A DNA stretch of 64,000 bases from Labilithrix luteola (GTDB taxonomy: Bacteria > Myxococcota_A > Polyangia > Polyangiales > Polyangiaceae). The notes beneath the pieces were generated by a model. It searched no databases and had not been told where the DNA came from. It saw only the letters and a list, made by a program, of their open reading frames with translations. Location of the stretch: positions 11,327,501-11,391,500 of the forward strand of contig NZ_CP012333.1 of assembly GCF_001263205.1 (NCBI RefSeq). Reading direction: 5' to 3'. Shown in pieces: positions 25,520 through 34,474 of this stretch. Numbering within the stretch: the first letter of the stretch is position 1; every line of letters starts with the position of its first letter. Both the position numbers and the translations under genes were made by a program.

Positions 25520-25800
25520 CCGCGGTGCCCGCCCCTCGCACCGCCGCCGCCAGCGCGTTCCTCGGCGATGTTCACGCGCAGCGCACGGCCATCGAGCATG
25601 GCGCCGTTGAGGCTCGACACGGCGTGGCTTGCCTCGGCGTCGGTACCCATCGTGACGAAGGCAAATCCACGCGCGCGGCCGGTTTCACGGTCCATCACGA
25701 CGTGCGTGTCGGTCACCGTTCCGCACTCGGCGAAGCAAGCTCGGAGCGCGTCGCTCGTCACGTGGTACGAAAGGTTACCCACGTAAAGTCGGTTATTCAT
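25513..25800 (-). CDS. Glycine-tailed RRM RNA-binding protein
   Basis: A 95-residue protein beginning MNNRLYVGNLSYHVT. RNP2 is LYVGNL (5-10) and RNP1 is RGFAFVTM (44-51), both canonical with the aromatic residues that stack on RNA bases. The tail is short and Gly/Arg-rich (GGGGARGGHRGW), as in the Rbp cold-induced RNA-binding proteins of cyanobacteria and some proteobacteria. It probably acts as an RNA chaperone. It is the first gene of the chain leading to the GAF and discoidin-like genes. A start six codons upstream is possible but less typical. Confidence 0.88.
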   Translation of the reverse strand: MNNRLYVGNLSYHVTSDALRACFAECGTVTDTHVVMDRETGRARGFAFVTMGTDAEASHAVSSLNGAMLDGRALRVNIAEERAGGGGARGGHRGW

Positions 25801-26214
25801 GATCTCTCTTTTCGGCAATTAGCCAGCATCCGAAGGCGCGATTGCCATGGGATCTCGCTGGCTACGTTGAGCACGGAAACGAAGCTTCGCAGTGCGAATG
25901 CGGGATCCCGAGATGCCGAGAGAGCGCAGTAACAGCGACGAGACGTGTCGTGAGTCGTTCACCGTACGCCTTCCACGCCCGGTGCGCAAGCTCGCGTCTC
26001 GCACAGCACGGCAGTGGCGCAGCGAAACGCCTCTTTCAGAGCCCCACTTTGGCGGGCGCAAATGCCGGTAATACGCAAGCAAACGCGGCAGCGTCCTCAC
26101 GAAGTCGAACACGAAATCGAAATCGAACTTGCCGAGATTCTGGGGCGTGTTTTTGAAGCGCGGCGTCCTTGCGATTCGCCAGTTTTGTGTAAACCGCGAT
26201 GGGTTTCCTGCGAG
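25801..26214. other. Intergenic region, nothing firmly identified
   Basis: This 414-bp gap is bordered by the RRM gene start and the ATP-grasp stop. It must hold the RRM promoter. A 97-codon minus-strand frame (25819-26112) begins FDFVRTLPRLLAYYRHLRPP but turns Arg/Ser-rich and cannot be supported as a gene. Local base composition is slightly more AT-rich than around it. Confidence 0.4.
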
Positions 26215-27450
26215 CTATCGAGTCGGGGCTCCGCGCCAATCCTGGATGCGCGACCAGAAGAGCTCCGTGAAGCGCTCGACCTCGTGCGGCGGGAAGAGCG
26301 CCGTCACCTTTTGGCGAACCGCATCCTTCGCGCCGTTCGTGCCGAAGAACGACCAGGCCACTTCGTCGAGGTGGCCGAGATGCTTCGCGCAAAACTCCTC
26401 GAAGCGCGCGGTTTCGAAGCGCTCGTCGGCGATGGCGGCGTAGCGTGAGAGCTTCTCTTCGTAGGGAAGATCGAGCGCCGCGACCTCGTAGAAGGGCGAC
26501 CAGTCCTGGTTTTTGCGCATCTTGCGCTTCGTCGCCGCGCAGAAGACGACCCAGCGAACGTACGCCTTCACGAGCCACGGGAAATGGCCGTGCAGCGACG
26601 TGACTTGCGAGTCCGGGCACGGATTCGCGAAGTCGATGGGGTGCCAGATACCGTCGCGGCGGAGCGATTCGCAGGAATTGAATTCCCAACCGAAGAACGA
26701 ATTGATGGTCAGTGTGACCTTGCGGAGGTGCTCTTCCTCCGCCTTGGTCATGAACTCCGTCTTCGTGGTGTAGCGGTCGTGGAGCGGCGCGTCGGGGTCG
26801 TAGAGCACGCAGTGCGTCTGCGGGCCGAACCCGATGCAGCGCACGAATCGGTCGAAGCCGTTCACTCCGGCCTGGATGTGCATGACCGACTTGCCGCTCT
26901 CTTCGTAGGCCTTCCAGAGCGCGTTCGTGTCGTCGACCTTCGTGACGCCACGCCAGCCGCCGCCGTCGTAAGGCTTCATGAACATCGGCCAGCCAAGACG
27001 GTCGCCGAGCTTGCTCACATCGAAGAGCTTCGCGTAGCGCGTGAGGGTGGGCTTCAAGTCCGGATTCGGCTCGTAGCTCTTCGGCGGCACCATCCACGTC
27101 TCGGGAATGGGCATTCCGAGCTGCATCATCGCGCAGTAGGTGGTGTGTTTTTCGTTCGCCTGGACACTCCACGGGTTGTTGAACACGTAGAGGTCATCCA
27201 TCAAGATGGCCTTTTTTATCCACTCACGGCTGGTGTGGTACCAGTGCGTGAGGCGGTCGACGACGAGATCGTATTTGCACGGCTGGCGCAAATCGAAGGG
27301 CTCGATCGTGACGCGTTCGACCTCGAAGCGGACGGTGTCGCCGCCGACCGGAATGCGCAAATCGAGCTCGCGCATGATGGCTTCGAAGCAGAGCGGCCAG
27401 CAGATGTCCGCCCCGAGGGAGAGTCCAATATGACGAACGACCTCTGCCAT
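26215..27450 (-). CDS. ATP-grasp ligase, RimK-like divergent type
   Basis: A 411-residue protein. The ATP-grasp core runs from about residue 90: NEKHTTYCAMMQLGMPIPET leads to the nucleotide-binding GWPMFMKPYDGGGWRGVTKV (about 168-187, Lys174 region). HPIDFANPCPDSQ supplies the metal-binding acidic/Asn pair near 285. It is unlike the three other ATP-grasps in the window, so it probably has a separate acceptor. ATP-grasps activate a carboxylate as acyl-phosphate and join it to an amine or thiol. It is the last gene of a four-gene minus-strand operon, starting 8 bp after the esterase stop. Confidence 0.78.
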   Translation of the reverse strand: MAEVVRHIGLSLGADICWPLCFEAIMRELDLRIPVGGDTVRFEVERVTIEPFDLRQPCKYDLVVDRLTHWYHTSREWIKKAILMDDLYVFNNPWSVQANEKHTTYCAMMQLGMPIPETWMVPPKSYEPNPDLKPTLTRYAKLFDVSKLGDRLGWPMFMKPYDGGGWRGVTKVDDTNALWKAYEESGKSVMHIQAGVNGFDRFVRCIGFGPQTHCVLYDPDAPLHDRYTTKTEFMTKAEEEHLRKVTLTINSFFGWEFNSCESLRRDGIWHPIDFANPCPDSQVTSLHGHFPWLVKAYVRWVVFCAATKRKMRKNQDWSPFYEVAALDLPYEEKLSRYAAIADERFETARFEEFCAKHLGHLDEVAWSFFGTNGAKDAVRQKVTALFPPHEVERFTELFWSRIQDWRGAPTR

Positions 27451-27458
27451 GTTCCCGC

Positions 27459-28598
27459 CTACTCGTAGATGAACATCAGCGGACCGGGGAAGAGCCAGGA
27501 GAGCCCTTCGCGGAGCCGATCGCGCCAGTTTTCCCAGTTGTGACCATCGCGCGATTCGACGAAACGAACTTGCATTCCTGTCGAATCGAGAAGGGGAATG
27601 AGCGAGCGATTCTCGTAGATGAGTGACTCGTAGACACCGCAGCTCACGAAGACACGTTCGCTGACGGCCTTCGGCTCGTCGCGCACCTGATTCACGAACT
27701 CGACGACGCGATCGAAGAGTGGCCCCCGTCGATTGTGTTTGCCGATGTCCGTGAAGGCGAACGAGCCCGACTGGAGCAAGAGGCGTCCCCAGACGCCGGG
27801 ATAGCGATAGGCGGTGGAGAACGCGGCGACGCCGCCGAAGCTCGCCCCCATGAGGCAGCGCGCTTGCGGTCGATCGAGGAGCGGGAGACGCGCCGTGAGA
27901 TCGACGAGCAGTTCTTCGGTGAGAAAGCGCGCGTGGCGTTCGTCGTTCGGATACTCGCGGATCCTGTCCGGCGAGTCCGTGAAGGCGACGATCATGTCCG
28001 GGATTTCGAGGCGATGAATGAGGTTGTCGAGAACCGCCTTCATCGACGCAAAGTTCAGATAGTCGCTGCCGTCATGGACGACGACGAGCGGATAGAGGCG
28101 CGTTCGTCGGAACCGCGCCGGAAGGTAGATATGGCCCGTTCGCTGCCCGCCGAAGGCCTTCGAGTGGAAGCCGAATGGCTCGAGCAGACCGGGGCGAGCG
28201 TCGGGGTCGGGCTTGGCCCAATCCGGCTCTTCGTACCCTTCGGCTTGCATGACGCTGTTCGCGCCGAACGGATCGCGTGCACGATTCGGATTGCGAGGAT
28301 CTTCGATCCAAGTGCTGCCGCCGCCGCGATGAATCTCGAATTTGTATTCGACGCGCGAGCCGTGCGGAATGTCGAACGTGAGGTACCAGAGATCGGTATT
28401 CGGAATACGCGAGAGCGCATTGGCCGACTCGAGACCATAAATCCAGTGTCTGAGATTGACGCCGTCGGCCTCGCCTCGCCACACGAAGGTGACGTTGGAG
28501 CCCTCGACGATCGGGCACGCACGCCCTTGGAGGAAAGCATCGACCTTTTCGCCGTCGGGGCCGGCGTCGATGAGCTTCTGGATGGCGAGCGCGGTCAC
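27459..28598 (-). CDS. Fes-like esterase with N-terminal E-set domain
   Basis: A 379-residue protein whose GTG start overlaps the previous stop as GTGA. Residues about 30-110 resemble the immunoglobulin-like E-set domain found ahead of enterochelin-esterase-type hydrolases (VTFVWRGEADGVNLRHWIYG, LWYLTFDIPHG). The esterase domain follows with oxyanion loop VVVHDGSDYL (173-182), nucleophile Ser253 in GASFGG and catalytic His353 in DGHNWENW. There is no signal peptide. Fes enzymes hydrolyse cyclic ester or peptide conjugates inside the cell; here the substrate is probably a product of the adjacent ligases. Confidence 0.85.
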   Translation of the reverse strand: MTALAIQKLIDAGPDGEKVDAFLQGRACPIVEGSNVTFVWRGEADGVNLRHWIYGLESANALSRIPNTDLWYLTFDIPHGSRVEYKFEIHRGGGSTWIEDPRNPNRARDPFGANSVMQAEGYEEPDWAKPDPDARPGLLEPFGFHSKAFGGQRTGHIYLPARFRRTRLYPLVVVHDGSDYLNFASMKAVLDNLIHRLEIPDMIVAFTDSPDRIREYPNDERHARFLTEELLVDLTARLPLLDRPQARCLMGASFGGVAAFSTAYRYPGVWGRLLLQSGSFAFTDIGKHNRRGPLFDRVVEFVNQVRDEPKAVSERVFVSCGVYESLIYENRSLIPLLDSTGMQVRFVESRDGHNWENWRDRLREGLSWLFPGPLMFIYE

Positions 28599-29554
28599 GA
28601 GACCACCGCCTTCGTCTTGCCGAACGCGTGCGTGCCGTCGTCGCGAATCGCGAACACGCCGCCGTAGGGGTCGATGGGTCCGCTTCGGAGCCAGGTCACC
28701 CGCGAACGTGCGGGCATCCCCAGACACATGGCCGGCTGGAAGCGACGGGCCATCAGCTTCAAACGCGCACGATCGTCGAGCTTCAAACGGAACTCCGGCT
28801 GCGGCAGCACCACGACTCCGCCTACGAGGCCGAGACCGGCATCGAGCACCTCGGCAGCGCCGGGCCCCTGCGGCGGCGAATCGTGGAAGAGGACCACGCG
28901 CTCGCTGATGGCCATCGCACCGGCACACCAGGCGAAGATGACCTTGCCTCGCGAGAGTTCCTCCAGATTGAAGAGCTGCAGGCGATTGAGGAGCGAGGCC
29001 ACGTGGCCGCCGGCGATGGCAATCGCATCGCACTCACGCACGATCGACGCGACCTGCTCGCGCTGCTCGAGGATCGCCTCGCGCGTCCAGGGGCGAAGCT
29101 TGTCTTCGAACTCGGTTCGATCCCGCGCACACCGATCGAGGTGCATGTTGTCGATGTTGCGGATGGCTTCGATCGACGCCCGCGCCTCGTCTTCGAGGAT
29201 GTCGGGCGGCGCCTTGCGCTGCTCGATCACGTATTGAGCGGCAAGGGCGTGCTCGAGTCGGATGCGATAGAAGTCCTGCCGGCTGCGAAGCACCGCCTGG
29301 CGTTCGCGATGCGCCTCGGCGAACTCGGGATCCTTCCGGAAGATCTCTTCGGCGCGCGCGTGGAGCTTCAGGTTCACCGCACGCGCGCCGAGGTGGTCGC
29401 GCAGATCGGCGTCGTCGTCTTCGCGCTCCTGCCAGCCGGCGGTGATGGTTGCAATACGGCCCGCTACGCCGAGCTCGTCGACGGCGGCACCGAGAGTTGG
29501 ATTGTAACGTTGAGCACCGAGAAGGACGATCGCAAGCGCGTCTTTTGCGATCAT
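28595..29554 (-). CDS. Class I amidotransferase-like / S51-like protein with Cys nucleophile
   Basis: A 319-residue protein whose ATG overlaps the upstream ATP-grasp stop (ATGA) and whose stop overlaps the esterase start. AIAIAGGHVASLLNRLQ (about 177-193) and VIFAWCAGAMAIS (205-217) are the strand-loop-helix elements of class I glutamine amidotransferases and of cyanophycinase-type S51 peptidases. S51 enzymes have Ser at this elbow; here it is Cys210, as in amidotransferases. Its helical N-terminal half (40-165) is unfamiliar. It may cleave or transfer an amide group on the ligase product. No close family can be named. Confidence 0.7.
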   Translation of the reverse strand: MIAKDALAIVLLGAQRYNPTLGAAVDELGVAGRIATITAGWQEREDDDADLRDHLGARAVNLKLHARAEEIFRKDPEFAEAHRERQAVLRSRQDFYRIRLEHALAAQYVIEQRKAPPDILEDEARASIEAIRNIDNMHLDRCARDRTEFEDKLRPWTREAILEQREQVASIVRECDAIAIAGGHVASLLNRLQLFNLEELSRGKVIFAWCAGAMAISERVVLFHDSPPQGPGAAEVLDAGLGLVGGVVVLPQPEFRLKLDDRARLKLMARRFQPAMCLGMPARSRVTWLRSGPIDPYGGVFAIRDDGTHAFGKTKAVVS

Positions 29555-30774
29555 GCAGAGCGCACCTTCAAGGTCTGACCGACGAAGTCGAGCATGGATC
29601 GCAGCGTGTCGTAATCGGGGTGAACCATGCGAACCCACGCATTGGCCATGTAGCCGGCCGAGACCGGCTGTGTGGGCGTTCCGGGCGGGGGCAAGTGACT
29701 GTCGAGAATGTACTCGCCGAAGCGACGGTGGACCTCGTCGCCGCCGTCGTACCCGGTGATGCGACCGTCGCACTCCGGCCGGAGCGCGATGATGCCGGCG
29801 GCGAAGCGGCGGGAGGGTGCCCGGCTCCGTCGACCGTGGACGACGGCCATCGCCCACTCGCGATAGATGTCGATCTCGTTGCCGGCCGCGTAGAGATCCC
29901 ACGCGCGCACGCCCGGTGGCCTGCAGCCGATCTCGCTGAATTTCAGGCCCTTCGGCCCGAAGAACCACTCCATGTGCGTGGCCGACGTGCCGATGCCGAG
30001 CGCCTCGATGACCTTCTTGCCCATCGCCCGCACCTCTTCGTAGGCCGGCGCGGCGTCGATACGGTTCGTGGCCACGAACTGCGGGGAGATCCACCGCGTG
30101 CGCATCGCGTCGAGGACGTTCGGGTAGTAATGCGAGACGAAGTCGAAGGCGACTTCGCCGTCGATCGTGATGGTGTCGTAGAAGCCTTCGTGGCCTTCGA
30201 TGAACTCCTCGACGGCCACGCTCCGACCGCGGCCCACACCGCACGTTTCGAGCGCCTCGGCGAGCTCGGCGAGGTTGTCCGCGCGGTACGTCCCGGAAGC
30301 GCCGGCGGCGTCGCGCGGTTTCACGATGACCGGGAAGCCAACCTGCTCGGCGAAGGCTCGGATCTCGGCCGGGTCACCGCTTCCGATCGAGGCCGCGCAC
30401 GGAATTCCCGCCTTGCGAAGGGCTTCCTTCATCAGCGGCTTGTCTCGGCAGAGAAGCGCCGTGCGCTCCGTGGTGCCGGGGATTCCGCATCGCTCACGTA
30501 CGCGCGCGGCGGCCATGACGTGCGCCTCGACGACAGCCTCGAGCCGCTGGACGTTCGCCTTGCCCTGAATCCAGCGCACCGTCTTTTCGAGCTCGGCTTC
30601 GTTCGTCACGTTGCCGATTTGCTCGTAGTGCGTGAGCCAGTGCTGGAGGCCCTCGTCGAGCGCCGACTTCGGCCGCTCGCCGATGCCGATGACGCGCGCG
30701 CCTACGGAGTGGAGTGCGCGAACGAACTCGCGCTGATTGGCCGGGAAACACGGTTCGACGAAGATGACGTCCAC
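29551..30774 (-). CDS. ATP-grasp ligase, paralogue 1
   Basis: A 407-residue ATP-grasp protein with GTG start, first gene of the 26215-30774 operon. An N-terminal Rossmann-like part (MDVIFVEPCFPANQREFVRAL) leads to LLCRDKPLMKEALRKAGIP, then the ATP-binding GFPVIVKPRDAAGASGTYRA, VEEFIEGHEGFYDTI, and the metal site KFSEIGCRPPGVR. The same order of motifs occurs at 34666-35886 and 37447-38664, so these are paralogues. The family resembles carnosine-synthase/BtrJ-type ligases, which couple amino acids. The product cannot be deduced. Coupled ATGA overlap with the amidotransferase-like gene suggests they act together. Confidence 0.82.
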   Translation of the reverse strand: MDVIFVEPCFPANQREFVRALHSVGARVIGIGERPKSALDEGLQHWLTHYEQIGNVTNEAELEKTVRWIQGKANVQRLEAVVEAHVMAAARVRERCGIPGTTERTALLCRDKPLMKEALRKAGIPCAASIGSGDPAEIRAFAEQVGFPVIVKPRDAAGASGTYRADNLAELAEALETCGVGRGRSVAVEEFIEGHEGFYDTITIDGEVAFDFVSHYYPNVLDAMRTRWISPQFVATNRIDAAPAYEEVRAMGKKVIEALGIGTSATHMEWFFGPKGLKFSEIGCRPPGVRAWDLYAAGNEIDIYREWAMAVVHGRRSRAPSRRFAAGIIALRPECDGRITGYDGGDEVHRRFGEYILDSHLPPPGTPTQPVSAGYMANAWVRMVHPDYDTLRSMLDFVGQTLKVRSA

Positions 30775-30859
30775 GGTAGAGAAGCGAACGGTAGCAGCCG
30801 AGCTTGCGGACTACCATCATGCTTCAGCTCGACCGCGTTCCTGCTAGGGTGCGCAGACC

Positions 30860-32323
30860 GTGAACGTTCTTTTTGTCGCCTCCGAGGTGGCACCGTTCGC
30901 CAAGTCTGGGGGGCTTGGCGACGTATCCTCCGCGCTTCCCAAGGCCCTCGCCGCGCGCGGCCACGACGTCCGAATCGTGATGCCGATGTATGCACGTGTT
31001 CAGGTTCCCGGGCGGAACTTCGAACAGGTGTTCCGCGACGCCGTGCTCCTCCTCGGTGGAACGCGCATCGTTTTCTCGGTTTTCGAGGCCAGCCTCCCGG
31101 GAACGACGGTCCCCGTCTACTTCGTGCGCTGCGCGGATCTCTACGACCGGCCCTCGATTTACACGAACGACCACGACGAGCACCTCCGCTTCGCCGTGCT
31201 CTCCTGGGCCGCTCTCGTCATCGCCCAGCGAACCGGGTTCCGGCCCGACATCGTCCACGCGAACGACTGGCAGACGTCGCTCCTCCCCCTCCTCCTCCGG
31301 ACCATGTTCGCCTGGGACCGGCTGTTCGCCCAGACGCGGTCGGTCCTCACCATCCACAACATCGGTCACCAGGGCGCCTTCGACGCCCGGATCCTCTTCG
31401 AGACCGGCCTCTCCGACGCCGCGCACAACTTCCATCAGGACCAGCTGCGCGAAGGTCGCATCAACTATCTCCTGACGGGCCTCCTCTATTCGAACGCCAT
31501 CACCACGGTCAGCCCCACCTACGCACGGGAGATCCAGACCCCCGAACACGGCGTGGGGCTCGATCCGTTCCTGCGTGACCGGCGCGACGTCCTCTTCGGC
31601 ATCCTCAACGGCATCGACGAGGCCGAGTGGAACCCCGAGACGGACACGAAAATCCCGCACCACTTCTCGATCGACGACCTCGAGGGCAAGGAGCGCAACA
31701 AGCAGGCGCTGTGCGAGACCGCAGGCCTGCCGTACGTGCCGAAGGCACCGATCATCGGCGTCGTGTCGCGCCTTGCCTGGCAAAAGGGCTTCGACCTCTG
31801 CTTCGGCGTGCTCCCGCGACTCCTCCAGCGCAACGGCGTCCAGCTCGTCGTGCTCGGCACCGGCGAGCCGAAGTACGAGACGTTCTTCGCTGCGCTCGCC
31901 AAGCAGTTCCCCAAGCAGGTTCGCTTCAGCGCGAACTTCAGCGAACCGCTCGCGCACCTCATCGAGGCCGGCGCGGACATGTTCCTCATGCCTTCGCGCT
32001 ACGAGCCGTGCGGTCTGAATCAGATGTACAGCCTCCGCTACGGAACGCCGCCCATCGTCCACCGCACGGGCGGCCTCGCCGACACGGTCACCCCCTTCGA
32101 CCCCACGCGCGGCTCGGGCAACGGATTCGTCTTCGAGCATTTCGACGAACGTGGCCTCCGCTTCGGCCTAGCCCATGCGCTTCGCACCTGGGGGCGTGGC
32201 GAGGGTGACGATCGTGAACGCTGGCGTACCCTCCAGCGAAACGGCATGCGCACGCGACTCGGCTGGGACGAACGCGTCACGGCGTACGAGCAGGTCTATC
32301 GCATGGTCGCGCCGGGCCGCTGA
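30860..32323 (+). CDS. glgA: Glycogen synthase
   Basis: A 487-residue GT5 enzyme that extends alpha-1,4-glucan from ADP- or UDP-glucose. The N-terminal substrate loop is KSGGLGDV (15-22), followed by HANDWQTSLLP (acceptor region) and TIHNIGHQG. The GT-B C-terminal half has VSRLAWQKGFDL and the active-site SRYEPCGLNQMYSLRYGT with its catalytic Glu, then HRTGGLADTV. Length is normal. A GTG start is used. It is divergent from the ATP-grasp operon (85 bp between starts), and a methyltransferase gene follows after 3 bp. No other glycogen genes are present. Confidence 0.95.
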   Translation: MNVLFVASEVAPFAKSGGLGDVSSALPKALAARGHDVRIVMPMYARVQVPGRNFEQVFRDAVLLLGGTRIVFSVFEASLPGTTVPVYFVRCADLYDRPSIYTNDHDEHLRFAVLSWAALVIAQRTGFRPDIVHANDWQTSLLPLLLRTMFAWDRLFAQTRSVLTIHNIGHQGAFDARILFETGLSDAAHNFHQDQLREGRINYLLTGLLYSNAITTVSPTYAREIQTPEHGVGLDPFLRDRRDVLFGILNGIDEAEWNPETDTKIPHHFSIDDLEGKERNKQALCETAGLPYVPKAPIIGVVSRLAWQKGFDLCFGVLPRLLQRNGVQLVVLGTGEPKYETFFAALAKQFPKQVRFSANFSEPLAHLIEAGADMFLMPSRYEPCGLNQMYSLRYGTPPIVHRTGGLADTVTPFDPTRGSGNGFVFEHFDERGLRFGLAHALRTWGRGEGDDRERWRTLQRNGMRTRLGWDERVTAYEQVYRMVAPGR

Positions 32324-32326
32324 TCG

Positions 32327-32896
32327 GTGCTGCCTCCCGACCTTCGCGCGTGGCTCGACGCCATTCCCGAAGACGCGCGCGATCGGGAGCTCGAGGCGCT
32401 CTTCGGCATCGGCCTGGCGAGCGACGAATCACCAGGACGCGACCTGATCGGCTACCACGCGGCGGGCGTGCGGCCGATTCTGCACATGATCGACGAGGTG
32501 CCGATCACGGAGGACGACGTCTTCGTCGACATCGGCGCCGGCCTCGGAAAAGCAGTGTTGCTCACGGCGCTGCTGACCGGCGCTCGATCACGAGGCATCG
32601 AGATCCAGGCGACGCTCGTCGCCCGCGCGATCGAAGCCGCCGCTCGCCTCGGCGCGAACGCGAGCTTCGTCGGCGGCGACGCGCGTGACGAGGAGACCGA
32701 GCTCGACGACGGAACGGTGTTCTTCCTCTACCTGCCCTTCACGGGGGAAGCGCTGCAGCGCGTGCTCGATCGATTGAAACGCGTGGCCGACGATCACCCG
32801 ATCGTCGTCTGCACGCTCGGACTCGACCTGCCGAAGCAACGTTGGCTCCGGCGCCGCGACGTCGACGACTTCTGGCTATCCATCTATGACGCCTGA
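32327..32896 (+). CDS. Class I SAM-dependent methyltransferase
   Basis: A 189-residue protein with GTG start 3 bp after glgA, so co-transcribed. VFVDIGAGLGKAVLLTAL (65-82) is the SAM-binding motif I; SRGIEIQATLVARAIEAA gives the acidic residue that binds the ribose. FVGGDARDEE and VFFLYLPFTGEALQRVLDRL complete the Rossmann core. The pattern resembles DOT1/histone-methylase-like folds but no target motif is evident. The acceptor is unknown. It is followed by a strong hairpin. Confidence 0.78.
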   Translation: MLPPDLRAWLDAIPEDARDRELEALFGIGLASDESPGRDLIGYHAAGVRPILHMIDEVPITEDDVFVDIGAGLGKAVLLTALLTGARSRGIEIQATLVARAIEAAARLGANASFVGGDARDEETELDDGTVFFLYLPFTGEALQRVLDRLKRVADDHPIVVCTLGLDLPKQRWLRRRDVDDFWLSIYDA

Positions 32897-32939
32897 AACG
32901 CACGCCTGACCGCACACCTGAAACGCACGCCTGAACGAA
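32890..32939. repeat. Imperfect 25-bp tandem duplication
   Basis: Two copies of cctgaaacgcacgcctga, each with flanking bases, lie side by side at the end of the methyltransferase gene and just before the terminator hairpin. The first copy begins inside the stop region. It is probably a recent slippage duplication. Confidence 0.6.
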
Positions 32940-32941
32940 CG

Positions 32942-32973
32942 AAAGCCACGCAACCCGAAGGCTGCGTGGCTTT
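32942..32973. terminator. Bidirectional terminator hairpin
   Basis: A perfect 11-bp stem (aaagccacgca / tgcgtggcttt) with a 10-nt loop lies between the convergent methyltransferase and MYXO-CTERM genes. The A-run on one side and T-run on the other allow termination in both directions. Confidence 0.8.
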
Positions 32974-33001
32974 ATCGAAGAAAGTGCGAAGTCGCTTGGG
33001 A

Positions 33002-34474
33002 TCAGGCGCGCGCGCGACGGCGGCGAGCCACGAGAATGGCGGCGAGGCCGAGTCCGGCGACGGCGCCGTACGAGGACTGAATCGGCGCCGTGTGGCAGCC
33101 GCATCCGCTGTCCGCGGCCGGGGCCGCAGTCGTCTCGGGCTCGTCCTTGGCGGGCGCGGCAGGCTCCACCGGAACCGGCGTGCCATTGGCGCGGACTTCG
33201 AACGTCTGGACCGGCGAGTCGGGGTCGTTCGACTTGATCGTGATCGTGCTCTTCGCCGGACCTTCCGAGGTCGGCGTGAAGCGGACGACGAGCGAGTAAT
33301 CCGTCTTCGGATCGACCGTCGCCGACGCGACGACCGTGAACTGCGGATCGGAGCTCGTAAACGCCATCTTGCCGCCGAGCTCGCCCGTGTTCTTGATCGA
33401 GACCGGCTGCTCCGCCTTGTCACCCACCTGCACCGAGCCGAGATCGAGGCCCTTGAGCGGCCCCTTCACGTTCGGAAGCGGGATGTGGATGTTGACCGAG
33501 TTGAACTTCACCGCGACGGGCGGCGTTGCCTCGTAGGTCTTCGACGGCGTGCTGAAGAAGCTGGAGGCGTCGAGGAGGCCGAGGCCGGCGGGCACCGTGA
33601 CACCGTAGACCCTGGTGATGTTGACGTACGGCGCGAGCGTGAGCTCGCCGTTGACCGTGATCTCGCCTTCGACGTCGGCCTTGAGATCGAGCGCGTCGGC
33701 GTCCTTCATCGCCAGGTTGCCCGTGGGCGCGTCCTTGGTGATCGGCGTCGTGTTCGCGAGCGTGACCTTGGTCGTGCGATAGGCAAAGGTCGGGCTGGTC
33801 TTCGCCCCGAGGCCGAGTGCGACCTGGTTATCGGCGCTGTTGAGCAACATCGTGTCGATGAGCGTGGTCGTGGTGAGGCTCGGCGAAGGCACGACATTCG
33901 CAATCGCCTGCTGCATCGACCACGGCGGGAACGAGACCGTGTTCGTCGCACGGTACTGGAAGTTCGGCGCCACCTCCTGGAGGTAGCGGCTGGCATCATA
34001 GGTCCAATCGACCGTGAATCCGAGCAGCTGCGCGTGGACCCGAACGGACGGAATCAGCGAATGGCTAACTTTGAACGTTCCGTCCTGCGTGGTCGACGTC
34101 GGAAGCATGAACTCGAACTGCTTGTCCGTGGGCCACTGCGCGTTGACGACCGCGCCCTTCGGCATGTCGACCATCCAGAGCGGCTCCTTGGAGGGATCCG
34201 GAAAGGCAGCAAGGTCCATGCTGATCGCGACCTGGACGTGCTGATTCGAACAGTGACCGTCCGCCGTGGGCGGGTCGCACTGCGGGATCCAGCCCGTGCC
34301 GATCGAGCTCATGACCGGAACGCGCGACTCAGCGTGCAGGCCCGCTGTTCCACTCGAGCAGTCCAGCCCGTTTCCGCACGGCGAACTACTGACGTCGGCG
34401 TGAGCGGCATTGGCCGCGAAAACAGCGCCGACAGCAATCAGCGTGACGACGACCGGACGAATGGAAGCGCGCAT
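33002..34474 (-). CDS. Secreted MYXO-CTERM-like surface protein with HYDIN/ASPM-type Ig domain
   Basis: A 490-residue exported protein. Residues 1-27 form a Sec signal (cleavage after AHA). The first 330 residues are beta-rich with no named family. A domain at about 335-430 (GLDLGSVQVGDKAEQPVSIKN, TDYSLVVRFTPTSEGP, STITIKSNDPDSPVQTFEV) fits the ASH/choice-of-anchor Ig-like type. A Pro/Ala/Glu linker precedes the tail: GCGCHTAP, a hydrophobic helix and RRRRARA, a MYXO-CTERM-like anchor with Cys, probably cleaved and retained at the surface. Likely a structural surface or matrix protein. It is transcribed towards the terminator at 32942. Confidence 0.82.
   Translation of the reverse strand: MRASIRPVVVTLIAVGAVFAANAAHADVSSSPCGNGLDCSSGTAGLHAESRVPVMSSIGTGWIPQCDPPTADGHCSNQHVQVAISMDLAAFPDPSKEPLWMVDMPKGAVVNAQWPTDKQFEFMLPTSTTQDGTFKVSHSLIPSVRVHAQLLGFTVDWTYDASRYLQEVAPNFQYRATNTVSFPPWSMQQAIANVVPSPSLTTTTLIDTMLLNSADNQVALGLGAKTSPTFAYRTTKVTLANTTPITKDAPTGNLAMKDADALDLKADVEGEITVNGELTLAPYVNITRVYGVTVPAGLGLLDASSFFSTPSKTYEATPPVAVKFNSVNIHIPLPNVKGPLKGLDLGSVQVGDKAEQPVSIKNTGELGGKMAFTSSDPQFTVVASATVDPKTDYSLVVRFTPTSEGPAKSTITIKSNDPDSPVQTFEVRANGTPVPVEPAAPAKDEPETTAAPAADSGCGCHTAPIQSSYGAVAGLGLAAILVARRRRARA

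Noticed and set aside
25819..26112. Small minus-strand gene downstream of the ATP-grasp operon
   Set aside because: Only the first 25 codons look protein-like; there is no ribosome site and the rest is Arg/Ser-rich.
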